Assembly: GCF_013522925.1 (NCBI RefSeq)
Contig: NZ_JAAMQU010000004.1
Coordinates: forward strand, 372,001-436,000
Source of the DNA: Pseudomonas japonica
GTDB taxonomy: Bacteria > Pseudomonadota > Gammaproteobacteria > Pseudomonadales > Pseudomonadaceae
DNA: 64,000 nt
Direction of reading: 5' to 3'
Shown here one piece after another: positions 8,500-17,988 of this stretch. The stretch's first letter is position 1. The number at the start of each line of letters is the position of its first letter. The translations under genes were made by a program, and so were the position numbers. The notes beneath the pieces are model-generated. The model did not search any database. It was not told the origin of the DNA and saw nothing but the letters and a program-made list of their open reading frames with translations.

Positions 8500-9036
8500 G
8501 TGAAGATTGCGTGCCTTGGATGGGGCTCTTTGATCTGGAAACCCGGCAACCTGCCGGTCGCCAGCGAATGGTTCACCGACGGCCCCCGGTTGCCCATCGA
8601 GTTCTCCCGGGTGGGGGATTCAGGCGAACTGGCCACGGCACTGTGTGCCAACGCCGAGCCGGTACCGGTACTTTGGGCCTGGCTTGCCTCCCCCACGCTG
8701 GAAGCTGCCTGCAGCGCGTTGAAGGCACGTGAGGGGATACCACCGGAGCGCGACGATGGCATCGGCAGCCTGGCGATCGGGGGTAACCCCACAGGGCTTA
8801 TCAGCCGATGGGCCCAAGAGCGTGGCGCCCAAGGTGTGATCTGGACCGGCCTGCCCCCGCGGGTCAACGGCGTGGAAGGCCGCATACCCACCGTTGATCA
8901 AGCGATCGCCTATCTGGCTTCGCTCACCGGCGAGGTTCGCCAGCATGCGCGCGACTATCTCGAGGCGGTACCCGCGCAAATCCACACGCCGTATCGCCAA
9001 ACCATCCACGAGCTATGGTTGTCCATTGCCAACTGA
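8500..9036 (+). CDS. Gamma-glutamylcyclotransferase-like hypothetical protein
   Basis: This is a 178-residue protein starting with GTG at 8500, preceded by GAGGGAG at normal spacing. The opening MKIACLGWGSLIWKPG resembles the GGCT-like fold, whose signature is a glycine-rich YGSL/WGSL loop near the N terminus; ELWLSIAN closes it. No signal peptide or membrane segment is seen. It is probably cotranscribed with the MDR oxidoreductase 18 bases downstream. The enzymatic role is not assigned, and the family call is moderate. Confidence 0.65.
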   Translation: MKIACLGWGSLIWKPGNLPVASEWFTDGPRLPIEFSRVGDSGELATALCANAEPVPVLWAWLASPTLEAACSALKAREGIPPERDDGIGSLAIGGNPTGLISRWAQERGAQGVIWTGLPPRVNGVEGRIPTVDQAIAYLASLTGEVRQHARDYLEAVPAQIHTPYRQTIHELWLSIAN

Positions 9037-9054
9037 TTCGAGGAGGAAATCCAG

Positions 9055-10071
9055 ATGAGAGCCATGACCGTTCGCGCCCCCGGTGGGCTGGATCAACTGC
9101 AACTGGTGGATTTGCCCGACCCTGGCCAACCCGGGCCCGGTCAGGTGCGGGTTGCCGTACGGGCCACCTCGCTCAATTTCCACGACCTGTTGGTTGCCAA
9201 CGGCAGCATTCCCGCTGCGGATAACCGCATACCCATGGCCGATGGCGCGGGTGTAGTGGAAGCGGTAGGCCCTGGCGTGACCGAATTCAAGCCCGGGGAT
9301 AGGGTGGTGTCCACGTTCTTCCCACAATGGCCGGCAGGGCCAGCCTTCACCGCAGTGGGCAGCTTTGGCGAAACCCCGGGGGACGGCGCCGACGGCTTCG
9401 CCGCTGAATATGTAGTACGCCCGGCCAGCGCCTTCACCCTGGCACCGCGCGGCTGGAGCCACGCCGAGGCCGCGACCATCACCACGGCGGGCCTCACAGC
9501 CTGGCGTGCCCTGGTAGGCGACGGCGGGCTGAAGGCGGGCGAGACGGTGCTTACCCTGGGCACCGGCGGCGTGTCGATCGCGGCGTTGCAGATCGCCAAG
9601 GCCATGGGTGCGCGGGTGATTGTCACCTCGTCTTCAGATGACAAGCTCAAGCGAGCCAAGGCGCTGGGCGCCGATCATGGCATCAATTACAAACAGCAGC
9701 CGGAGTGGAGCAAGGCCGTGCTGGAGTACACCGAAGGCCGCGGCGTGGACCATGTGGTGGAGCTCGGCGGCCCGGGCACCCTGGCGCAGTCCATCGCCGC
9801 CGTGCGTGTGGGTGGGCACATTTCGCTGATCGGCGTGCTTACCGGCCGGCAGGGCGACGTCCCCACGGCGCTGTTGATGGCCAGGCAGGCGCGAGTGCAG
9901 GGCTTGATCGTCGGTAGCCGGCTGCAACAGCAGGAATACGTAGCGGCGCTCGAACAAACCGGCATCCGCCCGGTCATCGACCGTAGCTTCCCGCTGGAGC
10001 AGCTCGCAGCAGCGTTCCGCTTCCAGGAAAGCGGCGACCACTTCGGCAAGGTAGTTGTAGAGTGGGAGTGA
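9055..10071 (+). CDS. NAD(P)-dependent MDR oxidoreductase (quinone reductase/alcohol dehydrogenase-like)
   Basis: This is a 338-residue medium-chain dehydrogenase/reductase. It has the GroES-like domain (SLNFHDLLVANG, MADGAGVVEAVGPGV) and a Rossmann domain with VLTLGTGGVSIAALQIAKAMGARVIVT and ALGADHGINY. It lacks the catalytic Cys/His zinc ligands and the four-cysteine lobe, so it is more likely a zinc-free quinone-oxidoreductase-like enzyme than an alcohol dehydrogenase. A strong GAGGAGGAAA site precedes the ATG. The substrate is unknown. Confidence 0.82.
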   Translation: MRAMTVRAPGGLDQLQLVDLPDPGQPGPGQVRVAVRATSLNFHDLLVANGSIPAADNRIPMADGAGVVEAVGPGVTEFKPGDRVVSTFFPQWPAGPAFTAVGSFGETPGDGADGFAAEYVVRPASAFTLAPRGWSHAEAATITTAGLTAWRALVGDGGLKAGETVLTLGTGGVSIAALQIAKAMGARVIVTSSSDDKLKRAKALGADHGINYKQQPEWSKAVLEYTEGRGVDHVVELGGPGTLAQSIAAVRVGGHISLIGVLTGRQGDVPTALLMARQARVQGLIVGSRLQQQEYVAALEQTGIRPVIDRSFPLEQLAAAFRFQESGDHFGKVVVEWE

Positions 10072-10079
10072 AGCCGCCG

Positions 10080-10104
10080 CTGTAGCAGCCCGCCTTGGCG
10101 GCGA
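10080..10104 (+). repeat. REP-like hairpin
   Basis: GTAGCAGCCCGCCTTGGCGG at 10082-10101 carries a perfect CCGCC-TT-GGCGG stem and has the GTAG-nAGC head typical of Pseudomonas REP elements. It sits nine bases after the oxidoreductase stop and may also end that transcript. Confidence 0.45.
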
Positions 10105-10227
10105 CCGGCTCGGCAGGGCGTGAGCATAAGCTCAGCACATTTGGTGCTTTCGGGCGTTTGGCCTGTTGGCTATAGTCGCCGGCAGGCCAACCCACACCAC
10201 CAATAACGACACCACAGGGACCGCTTC

Positions 10228-11223
10228 GTGAATAAACTGCTTGCCGCCTCGCTGCTTTGCGCCGGGGCGCTGTTCACCACTGCCGCCAGTGCGGCGCCGA
10301 CCTTGCTCAACGTTTCCTATGACGTGATGCGCGACTTCTACAAGGATTACAACGCAGCCTTCCAGAAGCACTGGCAAGCCGAGCACAATGAAGCGGTGAC
10401 CGTGCAGATGTCCTTCGGCGGCTCCAGCAAGCAGGCACGTTCGGTGATCGATGGCCTGCCGGCGGATGTCATTACCATGAACATGGCCACTGACATCAAC
10501 GCCTTGGCCGATAACGGCAAACTGGTGCCCGACAACTGGCTAACGCTGCTGCCCAACCACAGCGCACCCTTTACCTCCGCCACGGTGTTCATCGTGCGCA
10601 AGGGCAACCCCAAACAACTGAAAGACTGGCCAGACCTGCTCAAGGACGGCGTGCAGGTGATCGTGCCCAACCCGAAAACCTCGGGCAACGGCCGCTACAC
10701 CTACCTCTCCGCCTGGGCCTATGTGCTCAAGAACGGCGGCGACGATGCCAAGGCCAAGGCCTTCGTTGGCAAGCTGTTCAAGCAGGCCCCTGTGCTCGAC
10801 ACCGGTGGCCGCGCAGCCACCACTACGTTCATGACCAACCAGATCGGCGACGTGCTGGTGACCTTCGAAAACGAAGCCGAAATGATCGCCCGTGAGTTCG
10901 GCCGCGATCAGTTCGAAGTGGTGTACCCGAGCGTTTCGGCCGAGGCCGAGCCTCCGGTCGCCGTGGTCGACAAGGTGGTGGAAAAGAAAGGCAGCCGCGC
11001 CCTGGCCGAGGATTACCTGAAATACCTCTGGTCCGCCGAGGGCCAGGACATCGCCGCCAACAACTACCTGCGCCCACGGGACCCGGCAGTGTTGGCCAAA
11101 TACGCCGACCGCTTCCCGAAGGTGGATTTCATGTCGGTCGAGAAAACCTTTGGCGACTGGCGCACCGTGCAGAAAACCCACTTCACCGATGGCGGCGTGT
11201 TCGACCAGATCTATCAGCAATAA
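10228..11223 (+). CDS. sbp: Sulfate ABC transporter periplasmic substrate-binding protein
   Basis: This is a 331-residue periplasmic binding protein for sulfate/thiosulfate. A Sec signal peptide MNKLLAASLLCAGALFTTAASA ends at ASA, residue 22. The mature protein shows the family marks LLNVSYDVMRDFYKDYNAAF, SFGGSSKQARSV, NTSAPFTS-like NHSAPFTSATVFIVRKGNPK, PNPKTSGNGRYTYL and GDVLVTFENEAEM. The start is GTG. No cysTWA genes follow, so it is an orphan binding protein that must share permease and ATPase subunits encoded elsewhere. Confidence 0.92.
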   Translation: MNKLLAASLLCAGALFTTAASAAPTLLNVSYDVMRDFYKDYNAAFQKHWQAEHNEAVTVQMSFGGSSKQARSVIDGLPADVITMNMATDINALADNGKLVPDNWLTLLPNHSAPFTSATVFIVRKGNPKQLKDWPDLLKDGVQVIVPNPKTSGNGRYTYLSAWAYVLKNGGDDAKAKAFVGKLFKQAPVLDTGGRAATTTFMTNQIGDVLVTFENEAEMIAREFGRDQFEVVYPSVSAEAEPPVAVVDKVVEKKGSRALAEDYLKYLWSAEGQDIAANNYLRPRDPAVLAKYADRFPKVDFMSVEKTFGDWRTVQKTHFTDGGVFDQIYQQ

Positions 11224-11294
11224 AGCCTGCGCGCCCGGCTTGATCTTCCGCAAGGCGCCGGGTACTTTGTAACCCATCCCATACGCATACCCCG

Positions 11295-11325
11295 CCGCAG
11301 GGCCTTTCTCTGGAAGGCCCCGCGG
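11295..11325 (+). terminator. Strong hairpin between sbp and the acyltransferase gene
   Basis: CCGC-A-GGGCCTT (11295-11306) pairs with AAGGCCC-C-GCGG (11314-11325) around a 7-base loop, giving 11 pairs with one internal mismatch. No clear T-run follows. It is a likely transcription end or mRNA-protecting structure for sbp. Confidence 0.5.
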
Positions 11326-11391
11326 TAGCGTTTCTGCCTGCCTGGCCCTTTTACCTATCCTTCTTCGCCCCATCCGGGGGAGCTTCCACAC

Positions 11392-13536
11392 ATGACCACT
11401 GCTCATTCTCCCGCTGTGCCGTATCGGCCGGAGGTCGACGGCTTGCGGGCGCTCGCCGTACTCCCCGTGGTGCTTTACCACGCCGGTGCGCCGCTGTTCT
11501 CCGGAGGCTTCGTCGGTGTCGACGTGTTCTTCGTGATCTCGGGTTACCTGATCACCTCGATCATCCTTGCCGAAATGGCACAAGGTGAGTTCTCCCTGGT
11601 GCGCTTCTACGAGCGGCGGGCGCGGCGCATTCTGCCAGCGCTCACGGTAATGATGCTGGCGTGCCTGCCCATGGCCTGGCTGTGGCTGGACCCACTCGAC
11701 CTGAAAGCCTTCGCCAAAAGCCTGGTCGCCGTGCCGCTGTTTTCCTCCAACGTATTGTTCTGGATGGAAAGCGGCTACTTCGACGGCGAAGCCGACCTCA
11801 AGCCATTGATCCATACCTGGACCCTGGGCGTTGAAGAGCAGTACTACGTGCTCATCCCCCTGTGGCTGATGCTCACCTGGCGGCTGGGCCTGCGGTTCCG
11901 TGTGCTTAGCCTGGTGGCGGTAGCGGCGGCCAGCCTGGCCTGGGCTGAATACGGCACGCAGCACGCCAGCAACGGCGCGTTCTTCCTGCTGCCTGCCCGT
12001 GCCTGGGAGTTGCTGGTCGGCTCGTTCGTCGCGTTTTATGCCAGCGCGCGCCCCCGGCATGCCGAAGGTGGTGGGCTGCTTCATCAGGGCTTCGCCGCGG
12101 TGGGGCTTGGGCTGCTGGCCTGGGCGTTTTTCACGTTCGATCGCAGTACGCCGTTTCCAGGGTTGCACGCCCTCGTACCTACCCTTGGCGCGGCGCTGTT
12201 GATCCTGTTTGCTGGCGCAAGCACCTGGGTAGGCCGGCTTCTGGCCACGCGCCCGCTGGTGTTCATCGGGCTGATCAGCTACAGCGCTTACCTCTGGCAC
12301 CAACCCTTGCTGACGTTCGCCCGCCACCGCAGCCTGGTGCCGCCGCCGCTGACCGAACTATTGCTGGTGGCGGCGGCGTCGCTGGTGATCGCCTGGCTGA
12401 GCTGGCGCTATGTGGAGCGGCCTTTCCGCCAGCGGCAAGGCTTCAGCCGCCACCAGGTATTCAGCTATGGCGCGCTGGCCTCGGTGCTGTTCATTGCAGT
12501 GGGCTTGGGCGGATACCTCACTTACGGTTTCGCGCGGCCCGCAGTACTAGACCCCAGCCTGGCACAAGCCTTCGAGGATCCCACTGTACGTGCGGAATGC
12601 GACCGGGATTATCGCGGGGATGGCTGGGGCATCGGGCTGTGCTTCTTCGGCGCACCGTCCAAGGTCGGCGCGGCGGATGTGGCCGTATTCGGCGACAGCC
12701 ACTCCGAGGCCATGCTACCGGCGTTCGATGAAGCGGGCCGGCGGCTTCGCCTCAGCATTGCTCACCTGGGCGTGGGCGGCTGCCCGCCATTGCTGGGCGT
12801 GGACGTGGCGGTGGGCAACTACGGGCCAGGCGCCTGTGCCGACCTGGCCCAGAGACAGCTGGCGTACGTACGCGAGCACGGTATCAAGCGCGTGGTGCTG
12901 ATCGCCCGCTGGAGCCTTTACACCGATGGTGGCTATGGGCAACACGAGATGACTCGGTACTTCCTGGTCACGCCCGGGCATCAGGCCCGCACCCGAGAGA
13001 ACTCCCGCGCGGTTTTTGACGAAGCCTTCGAAAAAACCCTCGACGCTTACCTGGCGCTAGGGGCGCAGGTAGACGTGATCGCCCAGGCGCCTCAGCAGTT
13101 GGCCAGTCCAAAATACGTGTATTACCGCCTTGCCCAGAAAACGGACGTCACCCCCGACGAGAAACAGCAGGCGCTGCGGGCCATTTCCATCTCGGTAGCC
13201 GAGCATCAGCAACTGCAGCACTACACCCGATCACGCTTTGAACGTGATCAAGCCGCAGGGCGCCTGCGTCTGGTCACCCTCGACGATCGCCTGTGCGACG
13301 GCGAACGCTGCCTGATCGGGGACACGGGTTCGTTCTACAAGGACAGCGACCACCTTAACGGCCATGGCATCGCGCTGTTCACCGAGGACATGCAGCGGTT
13401 GCTGGCAACCCAGGGCGTGGCAGGTTGCGATCAGGGGTGCTGGCGGCCAAGCCCGGGCGGCACACCGGTGGCGTCGGTAGGCTCCCACGGGCCGTTGGGG
13501 CTGGTGGCCCAACCCCAGCCGTTGCTCCAGCGGTAA
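11392..13536 (+). CDS. OafA/YrhL-type O-acyltransferase with C-terminal SGNH domain
   Basis: This is a 714-residue inner-membrane protein. The N-terminal acyltransferase-3 domain (about 10-370) starts YRPEVDGLRALAVLPVVLYH, then GGFVGVDVFFVISGYLIT and RRARRILPAL. Around ten membrane segments follow. The C-terminal periplasmic SGNH domain has GDSH at 434-437 and the D651-x-x-H654 pair in KDSDHLNGHG. Such proteins acetylate O-antigen or other surface glycans. GGGGGAG precedes the ATG. The last 35 codons run into the antisense lipoprotein gene, and the true family end is probably near residue 680, so the original stop may have been lost. Confidence 0.88.
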   Translation: MTTAHSPAVPYRPEVDGLRALAVLPVVLYHAGAPLFSGGFVGVDVFFVISGYLITSIILAEMAQGEFSLVRFYERRARRILPALTVMMLACLPMAWLWLDPLDLKAFAKSLVAVPLFSSNVLFWMESGYFDGEADLKPLIHTWTLGVEEQYYVLIPLWLMLTWRLGLRFRVLSLVAVAAASLAWAEYGTQHASNGAFFLLPARAWELLVGSFVAFYASARPRHAEGGGLLHQGFAAVGLGLLAWAFFTFDRSTPFPGLHALVPTLGAALLILFAGASTWVGRLLATRPLVFIGLISYSAYLWHQPLLTFARHRSLVPPPLTELLLVAAASLVIAWLSWRYVERPFRQRQGFSRHQVFSYGALASVLFIAVGLGGYLTYGFARPAVLDPSLAQAFEDPTVRAECDRDYRGDGWGIGLCFFGAPSKVGAADVAVFGDSHSEAMLPAFDEAGRRLRLSIAHLGVGGCPPLLGVDVAVGNYGPGACADLAQRQLAYVREHGIKRVVLIARWSLYTDGGYGQHEMTRYFLVTPGHQARTRENSRAVFDEAFEKTLDAYLALGAQVDVIAQAPQQLASPKYVYYRLAQKTDVTPDEKQQALRAISISVAEHQQLQHYTRSRFERDQAAGRLRLVTLDDRLCDGERCLIGDTGSFYKDSDHLNGHGIALFTEDMQRLLATQGVAGCDQGCWRPSPGGTPVASVGSHGPLGLVAQPQPLLQR

Positions 13537-13841
13537 TAAGTGCGCTGGCGATAGTACACGCCGGGCTGGTTATCCAGTACGTATACGCCCAGGCCTTGGT
13601 CCCAATGGCTGGGGCCGCTGGGCGGTGGCGCGAAGCTGGCCGACGTGCGCGGCGCCGGGCGGGCTGCAGGCGTGGGCGGGGTGGGCTTGCTGGCCGGAGG
13701 CTTGGTGGCCGGCACGGTCTGAATCGGCGGCAACGGCTGTGGCTGCGGCTCGCTGCTGGGCCGTTGAACGGTACATGCCCCCAGGCCGAGCGCCAGTGTT
13801 AACAGCGTAAGGCGGGAAGTGGCGGTGATGAACTGGGGCAT
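13431..13841 (-). CDS. Small proline-rich lipoprotein downstream of ccmI
   Basis: This is a 136-residue predicted outer-membrane or periplasmic lipoprotein. The signal peptide MPQFITATSRLTLLTLALGLGAC ends in the lipobox LGAC, with the lipidated cysteine at residue 23. A proline/alanine-rich linker follows (about 28-72), then an aromatic C-terminal region with GVYVLDNQPGVYYRQRTYYR and WSNGWGWATSPNGPW. The gene begins two bases after the ccmI stop, so it is probably the last gene of the ccm operon. It overlaps the 3' end of the convergent acyltransferase gene by 106 bases. The function is unknown. Confidence 0.75.
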   Translation of the reverse strand: MPQFITATSRLTLLTLALGLGACTVQRPSSEPQPQPLPPIQTVPATKPPASKPTPPTPAARPAPRTSASFAPPPSGPSHWDQGLGVYVLDNQPGVYYRQRTYYRWSNGWGWATSPNGPWEPTDATGVPPGLGRQHP

Positions 13842-13843
13842 GC

Positions 13844-15037
13844 TTAGTGTTCCGGGCTATCGATGGTGAGTACATAATCCGCCGAGCCGCCACCAGCGGT
13901 AATGGCGGTACCGGTCCACTCGCCTCGAGTGGGCTGGCCAGAGCGGCTGATGCGTGCCATCACGTTGACCTCGCCGAAGGCCGAGAGTTTCAGTGCCGGC
14001 TGCATGGCATCGGCGTCGCTGAGGGTGATGTTCGCGGGAAGGTCTGCTACCCGCAGCCGCTTTACCGCCAGCGGAATCGGTGGCCCGCTCACAGCACGGG
14101 CGAACACAAACACAGCGTCGTCCGGGCTTACCTGTGCTGCCAGCGCGGGCGCCAGGCGCACTTGCACTCGCAGGGCCCGCCCGGACACCTCGCTACCGCC
14201 CTCTTCTCGCAGCGCCTGGCGCGCGCGGTCTATACCGGTTTGCAGCGCGGCCCTGGCGGGGTCATTCGGCGCCAGGCCAGCCTGCAAGCGCTGCCAGTAG
14301 CTGACCGCCGCCGCCCAGTGCTTGCCCTCGAACGCTGCAATCCCCAGCAAGCCCAGGCTGGTGCTTTCGTTGGGGTTGCCACGCAGCGCCTCATCCACCA
14401 AGGCCTGAATCTCGCCCGACCATTGCCGGCCCGCCGCGAAATACATCGCTTGCGCCCACTGGCCCAGTAGCTCCGGTGGCCTTCCTGCCAACTGCGCGGC
14501 ACGCTGGAGCAGCGGCACTGCCTCGCCGGCGCGGTTCTGCGACAGGTAGGTGCGGGCCAGCAGGTACAGCGCATCGGGGGCGTCGGGCTGGGCTTTCACA
14601 GTGCGCTCCAGGCGCGATAGCATTTCTGCGGGTGAACTGGCCGGCGTGGCCATCTCGCGGCTGAGGCTCAGCCGGTCCAGGGCGCCCACGTTCAGGTACA
14701 GCACCAGCGCAGCGACCGGCACCAGCAGCATGACCACCCAGGTGACGCGCCGCCCCTTCACGGCCGCCGAAGGTGCCGCAGTGTCGGTGCCCGCCTCGGC
14801 ATCCACATCCGCGAGCAACGCTTTGCCCGCTTCGGCCTTGGCCGCTTCCCATCCCGGCGTATCCAGCCGCCCCGCCTTGTATTCCTCTTCCAGCAACGCC
14901 AGGCGTTCTTCGTACACCGCCACGTTGACGGCGCGCCTCGGCCTTGCCGTGTACACCCGGGCAGACAGCAGAGGCCAGGCCAGCAATGCACAGGCAATCA
15001 GCAGCAGGGCAATGGCCGCCGCCCAGAAATCAATCAT
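13844..15037 (-). CDS. ccmI: Cytochrome c maturation protein CcmI
   Basis: This is a 397-residue membrane-anchored chaperone that delivers apocytochrome c to the CcmF/CcmH heme-lyase complex. It has N-terminal membrane segment one (FWAAAIALLLIACALLAWPLL), a coiled loop with YEERLALLEEEYKAGRLD, a second membrane segment (WVVMLLVPVAALVLYLNVG, about 98-118), and periplasmic TPR repeats (PDALYLLARTYLSQNRAGEAVPLLQRAAQL onwards) that bind the cytochrome C terminus. It overlaps ccmH by eight bases. Confidence 0.93.
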   Translation of the reverse strand: MIDFWAAAIALLLIACALLAWPLLSARVYTARPRRAVNVAVYEERLALLEEEYKAGRLDTPGWEAAKAEAGKALLADVDAEAGTDTAAPSAAVKGRRVTWVVMLLVPVAALVLYLNVGALDRLSLSREMATPASSPAEMLSRLERTVKAQPDAPDALYLLARTYLSQNRAGEAVPLLQRAAQLAGRPPELLGQWAQAMYFAAGRQWSGEIQALVDEALRGNPNESTSLGLLGIAAFEGKHWAAAVSYWQRLQAGLAPNDPARAALQTGIDRARQALREEGGSEVSGRALRVQVRLAPALAAQVSPDDAVFVFARAVSGPPIPLAVKRLRVADLPANITLSDADAMQPALKLSAFGEVNVMARISRSGQPTRGEWTGTAITAGGGSADYVLTIDSPEH

Positions 15038-15491
15038 CGTCGGTGCTCTTGAGCAAGGTGGCGAGGCGCGCCTGGTCGGCCTCGTCCAGGGTGGCGGGCA
15101 ACTCTTCAGTGTGTCGACGACGCAGCAGCGCCCAACCTATGCCAAGCCCGGCCAGTAGCAGAAGGCCGGGGCCCAGCCACAGCAGCCAGGTACGGGCCTC
15201 GAAGGCGGGCTTGTAGCGTACGAATTCGCCGTAACGATCTACCAGATACGCGATCACCTGCTCGTCCGTCTTGCCTTCCACCATCAAGCGGTGAATTTCC
15301 CGCCGCAGGTCCGCCGCGATGGGTGCGTTGGAATCGGCAAGGTCCTGGTTCTGGCATTTGGGGCAGCGCAGCTCGCGGGTAAGCGCAGCGAAGCGCTCGC
15401 GCTGGGCGTCGTTATCGAAGCCATAGGTGTCGATGGCCCCGTGGGCAATGCTGGCGAACGCCAATGCCAGTAACAGCAACACGCCCCTCAT
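15030..15491 (-). CDS. ccmH: Cytochrome c maturation protein CcmH (CcmL)
   Basis: This is a 153-residue periplasmic thioredoxin-like reductant anchored by a C-terminal membrane helix. I start it at 15491, where ATGA overlaps the ccmG stop; the protein begins MRGVLLLLALAFASIAHGAI, a cleavable signal. The redox motif LRCPKCQNQ places cysteines at 43 and 46. VDRYGEFVRYKPAF and the hydrophobic WLLWLGPGLLLLAGLGIGWA follow. It reduces apocytochrome thiols for heme attachment together with CcmF, CcmG and CcmI. Confidence 0.95.
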   Translation of the reverse strand: MRGVLLLLALAFASIAHGAIDTYGFDNDAQRERFAALTRELRCPKCQNQDLADSNAPIAADLRREIHRLMVEGKTDEQVIAYLVDRYGEFVRYKPAFEARTWLLWLGPGLLLLAGLGIGWALLRRRHTEELPATLDEADQARLATLLKSTDDD

Positions 15492-16024
15492 TGCCGCCCC
15501 TCTTCGCGTAACGCCTGATAGCGCGGCGCGATTTCGTCGCGCCATACCTCGTCACTCACAATGCCCACATGCTTGTAGCGAATCACGCCCTGGGCATCGA
15601 TGAGGAAGGTTTCCGGCGCGCCGTACACGCCCAGGTCCAGGCCGAGGGTACCCTGGGGGTCGCTCACGTTTACCTGATAGGGGTTGTGCAGTTGGCGCAG
15701 CCAACGATTCGCCGCGGTGGTGTCGTCCTTGTAGTTGATGCCGTGGATGATCACGCCCTGCTCTGCCAGCCGCGCCAGGGTGGGGTGCTCACCACGACAT
15801 GCCACGCACCAGGTGCCCCACACATTCACCAGCGCCGGCTGGCCCAGCAGCGCGTTACGGTTCAGTGGCCGGCCATCTTCCAGCGCTGGCAGATCGAACG
15901 CGGGGAACGGCTTGCCGATCAGCGCGGACGGCAGCTCGGAAGGGTCCAGGTACAGCCCGCGATACAGCACCACGGCCAGGCCGATAAACAGCAGCAACGG
16001 CACCGCCAGCCATGCGCGCTTCAT
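15488..16024 (-). CDS. ccmG: Thiol:disulfide interchange protein CcmG/DsbE
   Basis: This is a 178-residue membrane-anchored periplasmic thioredoxin. An N-terminal membrane anchor (AWLAVPLLLFIGLAVVLYRG) precedes a thioredoxin fold with the redox pair C73-V-A-C76 in WGTWCVACRGEHP and the family segments VNDGTAANRWLR-like DDTTAANRWLR and GVYGAPETFLIDAQGVI. It keeps apocytochrome and CcmH cysteines reduced using electrons from the DsbD system. Both ends overlap neighbours by four bases (ATGA). Confidence 0.95.
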   Translation of the reverse strand: MKRAWLAVPLLLFIGLAVVLYRGLYLDPSELPSALIGKPFPAFDLPALEDGRPLNRNALLGQPALVNVWGTWCVACRGEHPTLARLAEQGVIIHGINYKDDTTAANRWLRQLHNPYQVNVSDPQGTLGLDLGVYGAPETFLIDAQGVIRYKHVGIVSDEVWRDEIAPRYQALREEGRQ

Positions 16025-17988
16025 GAGGCGGCCTCCAGTTCGGCGCCGGCGCGGGCCCGCTGGCGCAACCGCGCCCGGTATCGAGGGTCCAGCGCGGCCA
16101 GTGTTCCACCCAGGGCGGTCAGCAGCCCCCCCAGCCAGATCCAGCGTACGAAGGGTTTCACCTGCAAGCGCACCGCCCAGGCGCCGTCAGGCAGAGGTTC
16201 GCCGAGCGCTACATAAAGGTCGGCGAACAGGCCGGCGTCTATGCCCGCCTCGGTCATTACCGAGCCTTGCGCGGTATAAAGGCGCTTTTCCGGATGCAAC
16301 ACGCTCTCGGTGTGCCCATCCCGGCTGACTTCGATGATGGCCCGGTCCCCTTTGTAATTGGGCCCGCGCATGGTCTGCGTGCCTCGGAATATGAACGTGT
16401 AACCCCCTACTTCGGCGCTGTCGTTCGGCGCCATGCGCAGGTCGCGGGCAGCATCGAGCTGGGCGGAGAACACCACGCCAACGGCCGCCACCGCCAAACC
16501 GAGATGTGACAGCTGCATGCCCCAATAGCTGCGGCGCAGGTTCAACACGCCGCCCAGGCCCTGGTGGCGAAGCTTGTCCGCCAGGTCACGCACGCCGGCC
16601 AGCACCACCCAGGCGGCCAGGCCGGTCACCGCGAGCAAAGGCCAGCGGTCCAACCCGGCGAACATTCCCAGCCCTACACACAAGGCCACCGCCGCCAACA
16701 GCACGGGCGTGAGCAGCCGAGCCAGCCAGGCGCCGGGCGTGCTTTTCCAGCGCATGGCCACGCCAACGCCCATCGTCGCCAATAGCACGCCCATGATTGG
16801 CACGAACAGCGCATTGAAATACGGCGGCCCCACTGACAGCCGCGCGCCCGTCAAGGCATCGAGCAGCAAGGGATAGAGCGTGCCCAGCAGAATGGTCGCG
16901 GCCGCCACCACCAACAGCAGGTTGTTGGCCAGCAGGAGTGTTTCCCGTGACGCCCAGGCGAAGCGGGCATGGCTGCGCACCACAGGCGCGCGCACGGCGA
17001 ACAGTGCCAGCGAACCACCGGTAACCAGCAGCAGGAACATCAGGATGAATACGCCACGGGTAGGGTCCGAAGCGAACGCGTGTACAGACGTAAGCACTCC
17101 GGAGCGCACCAGGAAGGTCCCCAGCAGGCTGAGAGAAAACGCAGCGATTGCCAGCAGCACGGTCCAGCTTTTAAATACGCCGCGTTGTTCGGTCGCGGCC
17201 AGCGAGTGGATCAGCGCGGTGCCCACCAGCCAAGGCATGAAGGAAGCGTTTTCGACCGGGTCCCAGAACCACCAGCCGCCCCAGCCCAGCTCGTAATACG
17301 CCCACCATGAGCCCAGGCTGATACCGGCGCCGAGGAAGCTCCAGGCCACCAGCGTCCAGGGCCGGGACCAGCGCGCCCAGGCGGCGTCCAGCTGCCCGCC
17401 CAGCAGCGCGGCGATGGCAAAGGCGAAGGCCACCGAGAAGCCCACATAGCCCATGTACAGCATGGGGGGGTGAACAATCAGCCCGAAGTCTTGCAACAGA
17501 GGGTTCAGGTCCCGGCCTTCCAGGGGTACCTGCGGGAGGATGCGCGCGAAAGGGTTGGACGTGGCCACCAGAAACAGCAGAAAGCCGCTGCTGATCAGCC
17601 CCATCACGCCCAGCACCCGGGCGAGCATGGCCGTTGGCAGCTGCCGGGAAAACAGCGCAACGGCGAAGGTCCAGCCGCCGAGGATCAATGCCCACAGCAG
17701 CAGGGAGCCTTCGTGGGCGCCCCATACCGCGCTGAACTTGTAGTACCAGGGCAGCGCCGTGTTGGAGTTCTCCGCGACGTAGGCGACCGAAAAATCGTTA
17801 TGGAGAAAGGCGTGGGCCAGGCAGCCGAAAGCGAACAACAAAAAGGCGAATTGACCACAGGCGGCCGGGCGCGCCACCGCCATCCACACGGGCACATTGC
17901 GCCAGGCGCCCAGCAGAGGTAACACAGCCTGGGCCAACGCGAGGCACAGCGCCAGGGCGAGGGCCAACTGGCCCAGTTCAGGAATCAT
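16021..17988 (-). CDS. ccmF: Heme lyase subunit CcmF
   Basis: This is a 655-residue polytopic inner-membrane protein that attaches heme to apocytochrome c. It begins [20 protein letters not shown] and has about fifteen membrane segments. The tryptophan-rich WWD heme-handling signature reads [19 protein letters not shown], and [12 protein letters not shown] is the conserved histidine segment. A periplasmic C-terminal loop contains [21 protein letters not shown]. The length is normal for the family. It overlaps ccmE and ccmG by four bases each. Confidence 0.96.
   Translation of the reverse strand: MIPELGQLALALALCLALAQAVLPLLGAWRNVPVWMAVARPAACGQFAFLLFAFGCLAHAFLHNDFSVAYVAENSNTALPWYYKFSAVWGAHEGSLLLWALILGGWTFAVALFSRQLPTAMLARVLGVMGLISSGFLLFLVATSNPFARILPQVPLEGRDLNPLLQDFGLIVHPPMLYMGYVGFSVAFAFAIAALLGGQLDAAWARWSRPWTLVAWSFLGAGISLGSWWAYYELGWGGWWFWDPVENASFMPWLVGTALIHSLAATEQRGVFKSWTVLLAIAAFSLSLLGTFLVRSGVLTSVHAFASDPTRGVFILMFLLLVTGGSLALFAVRAPVVRSHARFAWASRETLLLANNLLLVVAAATILLGTLYPLLLDALTGARLSVGPPYFNALFVPIMGVLLATMGVGVAMRWKSTPGAWLARLLTPVLLAAVALCVGLGMFAGLDRWPLLAVTGLAAWVVLAGVRDLADKLRHQGLGGVLNLRRSYWGMQLSHLGLAVAAVGVVFSAQLDAARDLRMAPNDSAEVGGYTFIFRGTQTMRGPNYKGDRAIIEVSRDGHTESVLHPEKRLYTAQGSVMTEAGIDAGLFADLYVALGEPLPDGAWAVRLQVKPFVRWIWLGGLLTALGGTLAALDPRYRARLRQRARAGAELEAAS

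Noticed and set aside
8331..8891. Upstream extension of the SRPBCC protein to 458 residues
   Set aside because: The extension is antisense to the GGCT-like gene, and a well-placed AAGGAAG site supports the ATG at 8330.
10540..12327. 595-codon minus-strand frame over sbp and the acyltransferase gene
   Set aside because: It is the antisense of two recognised genes with no domain or start support.
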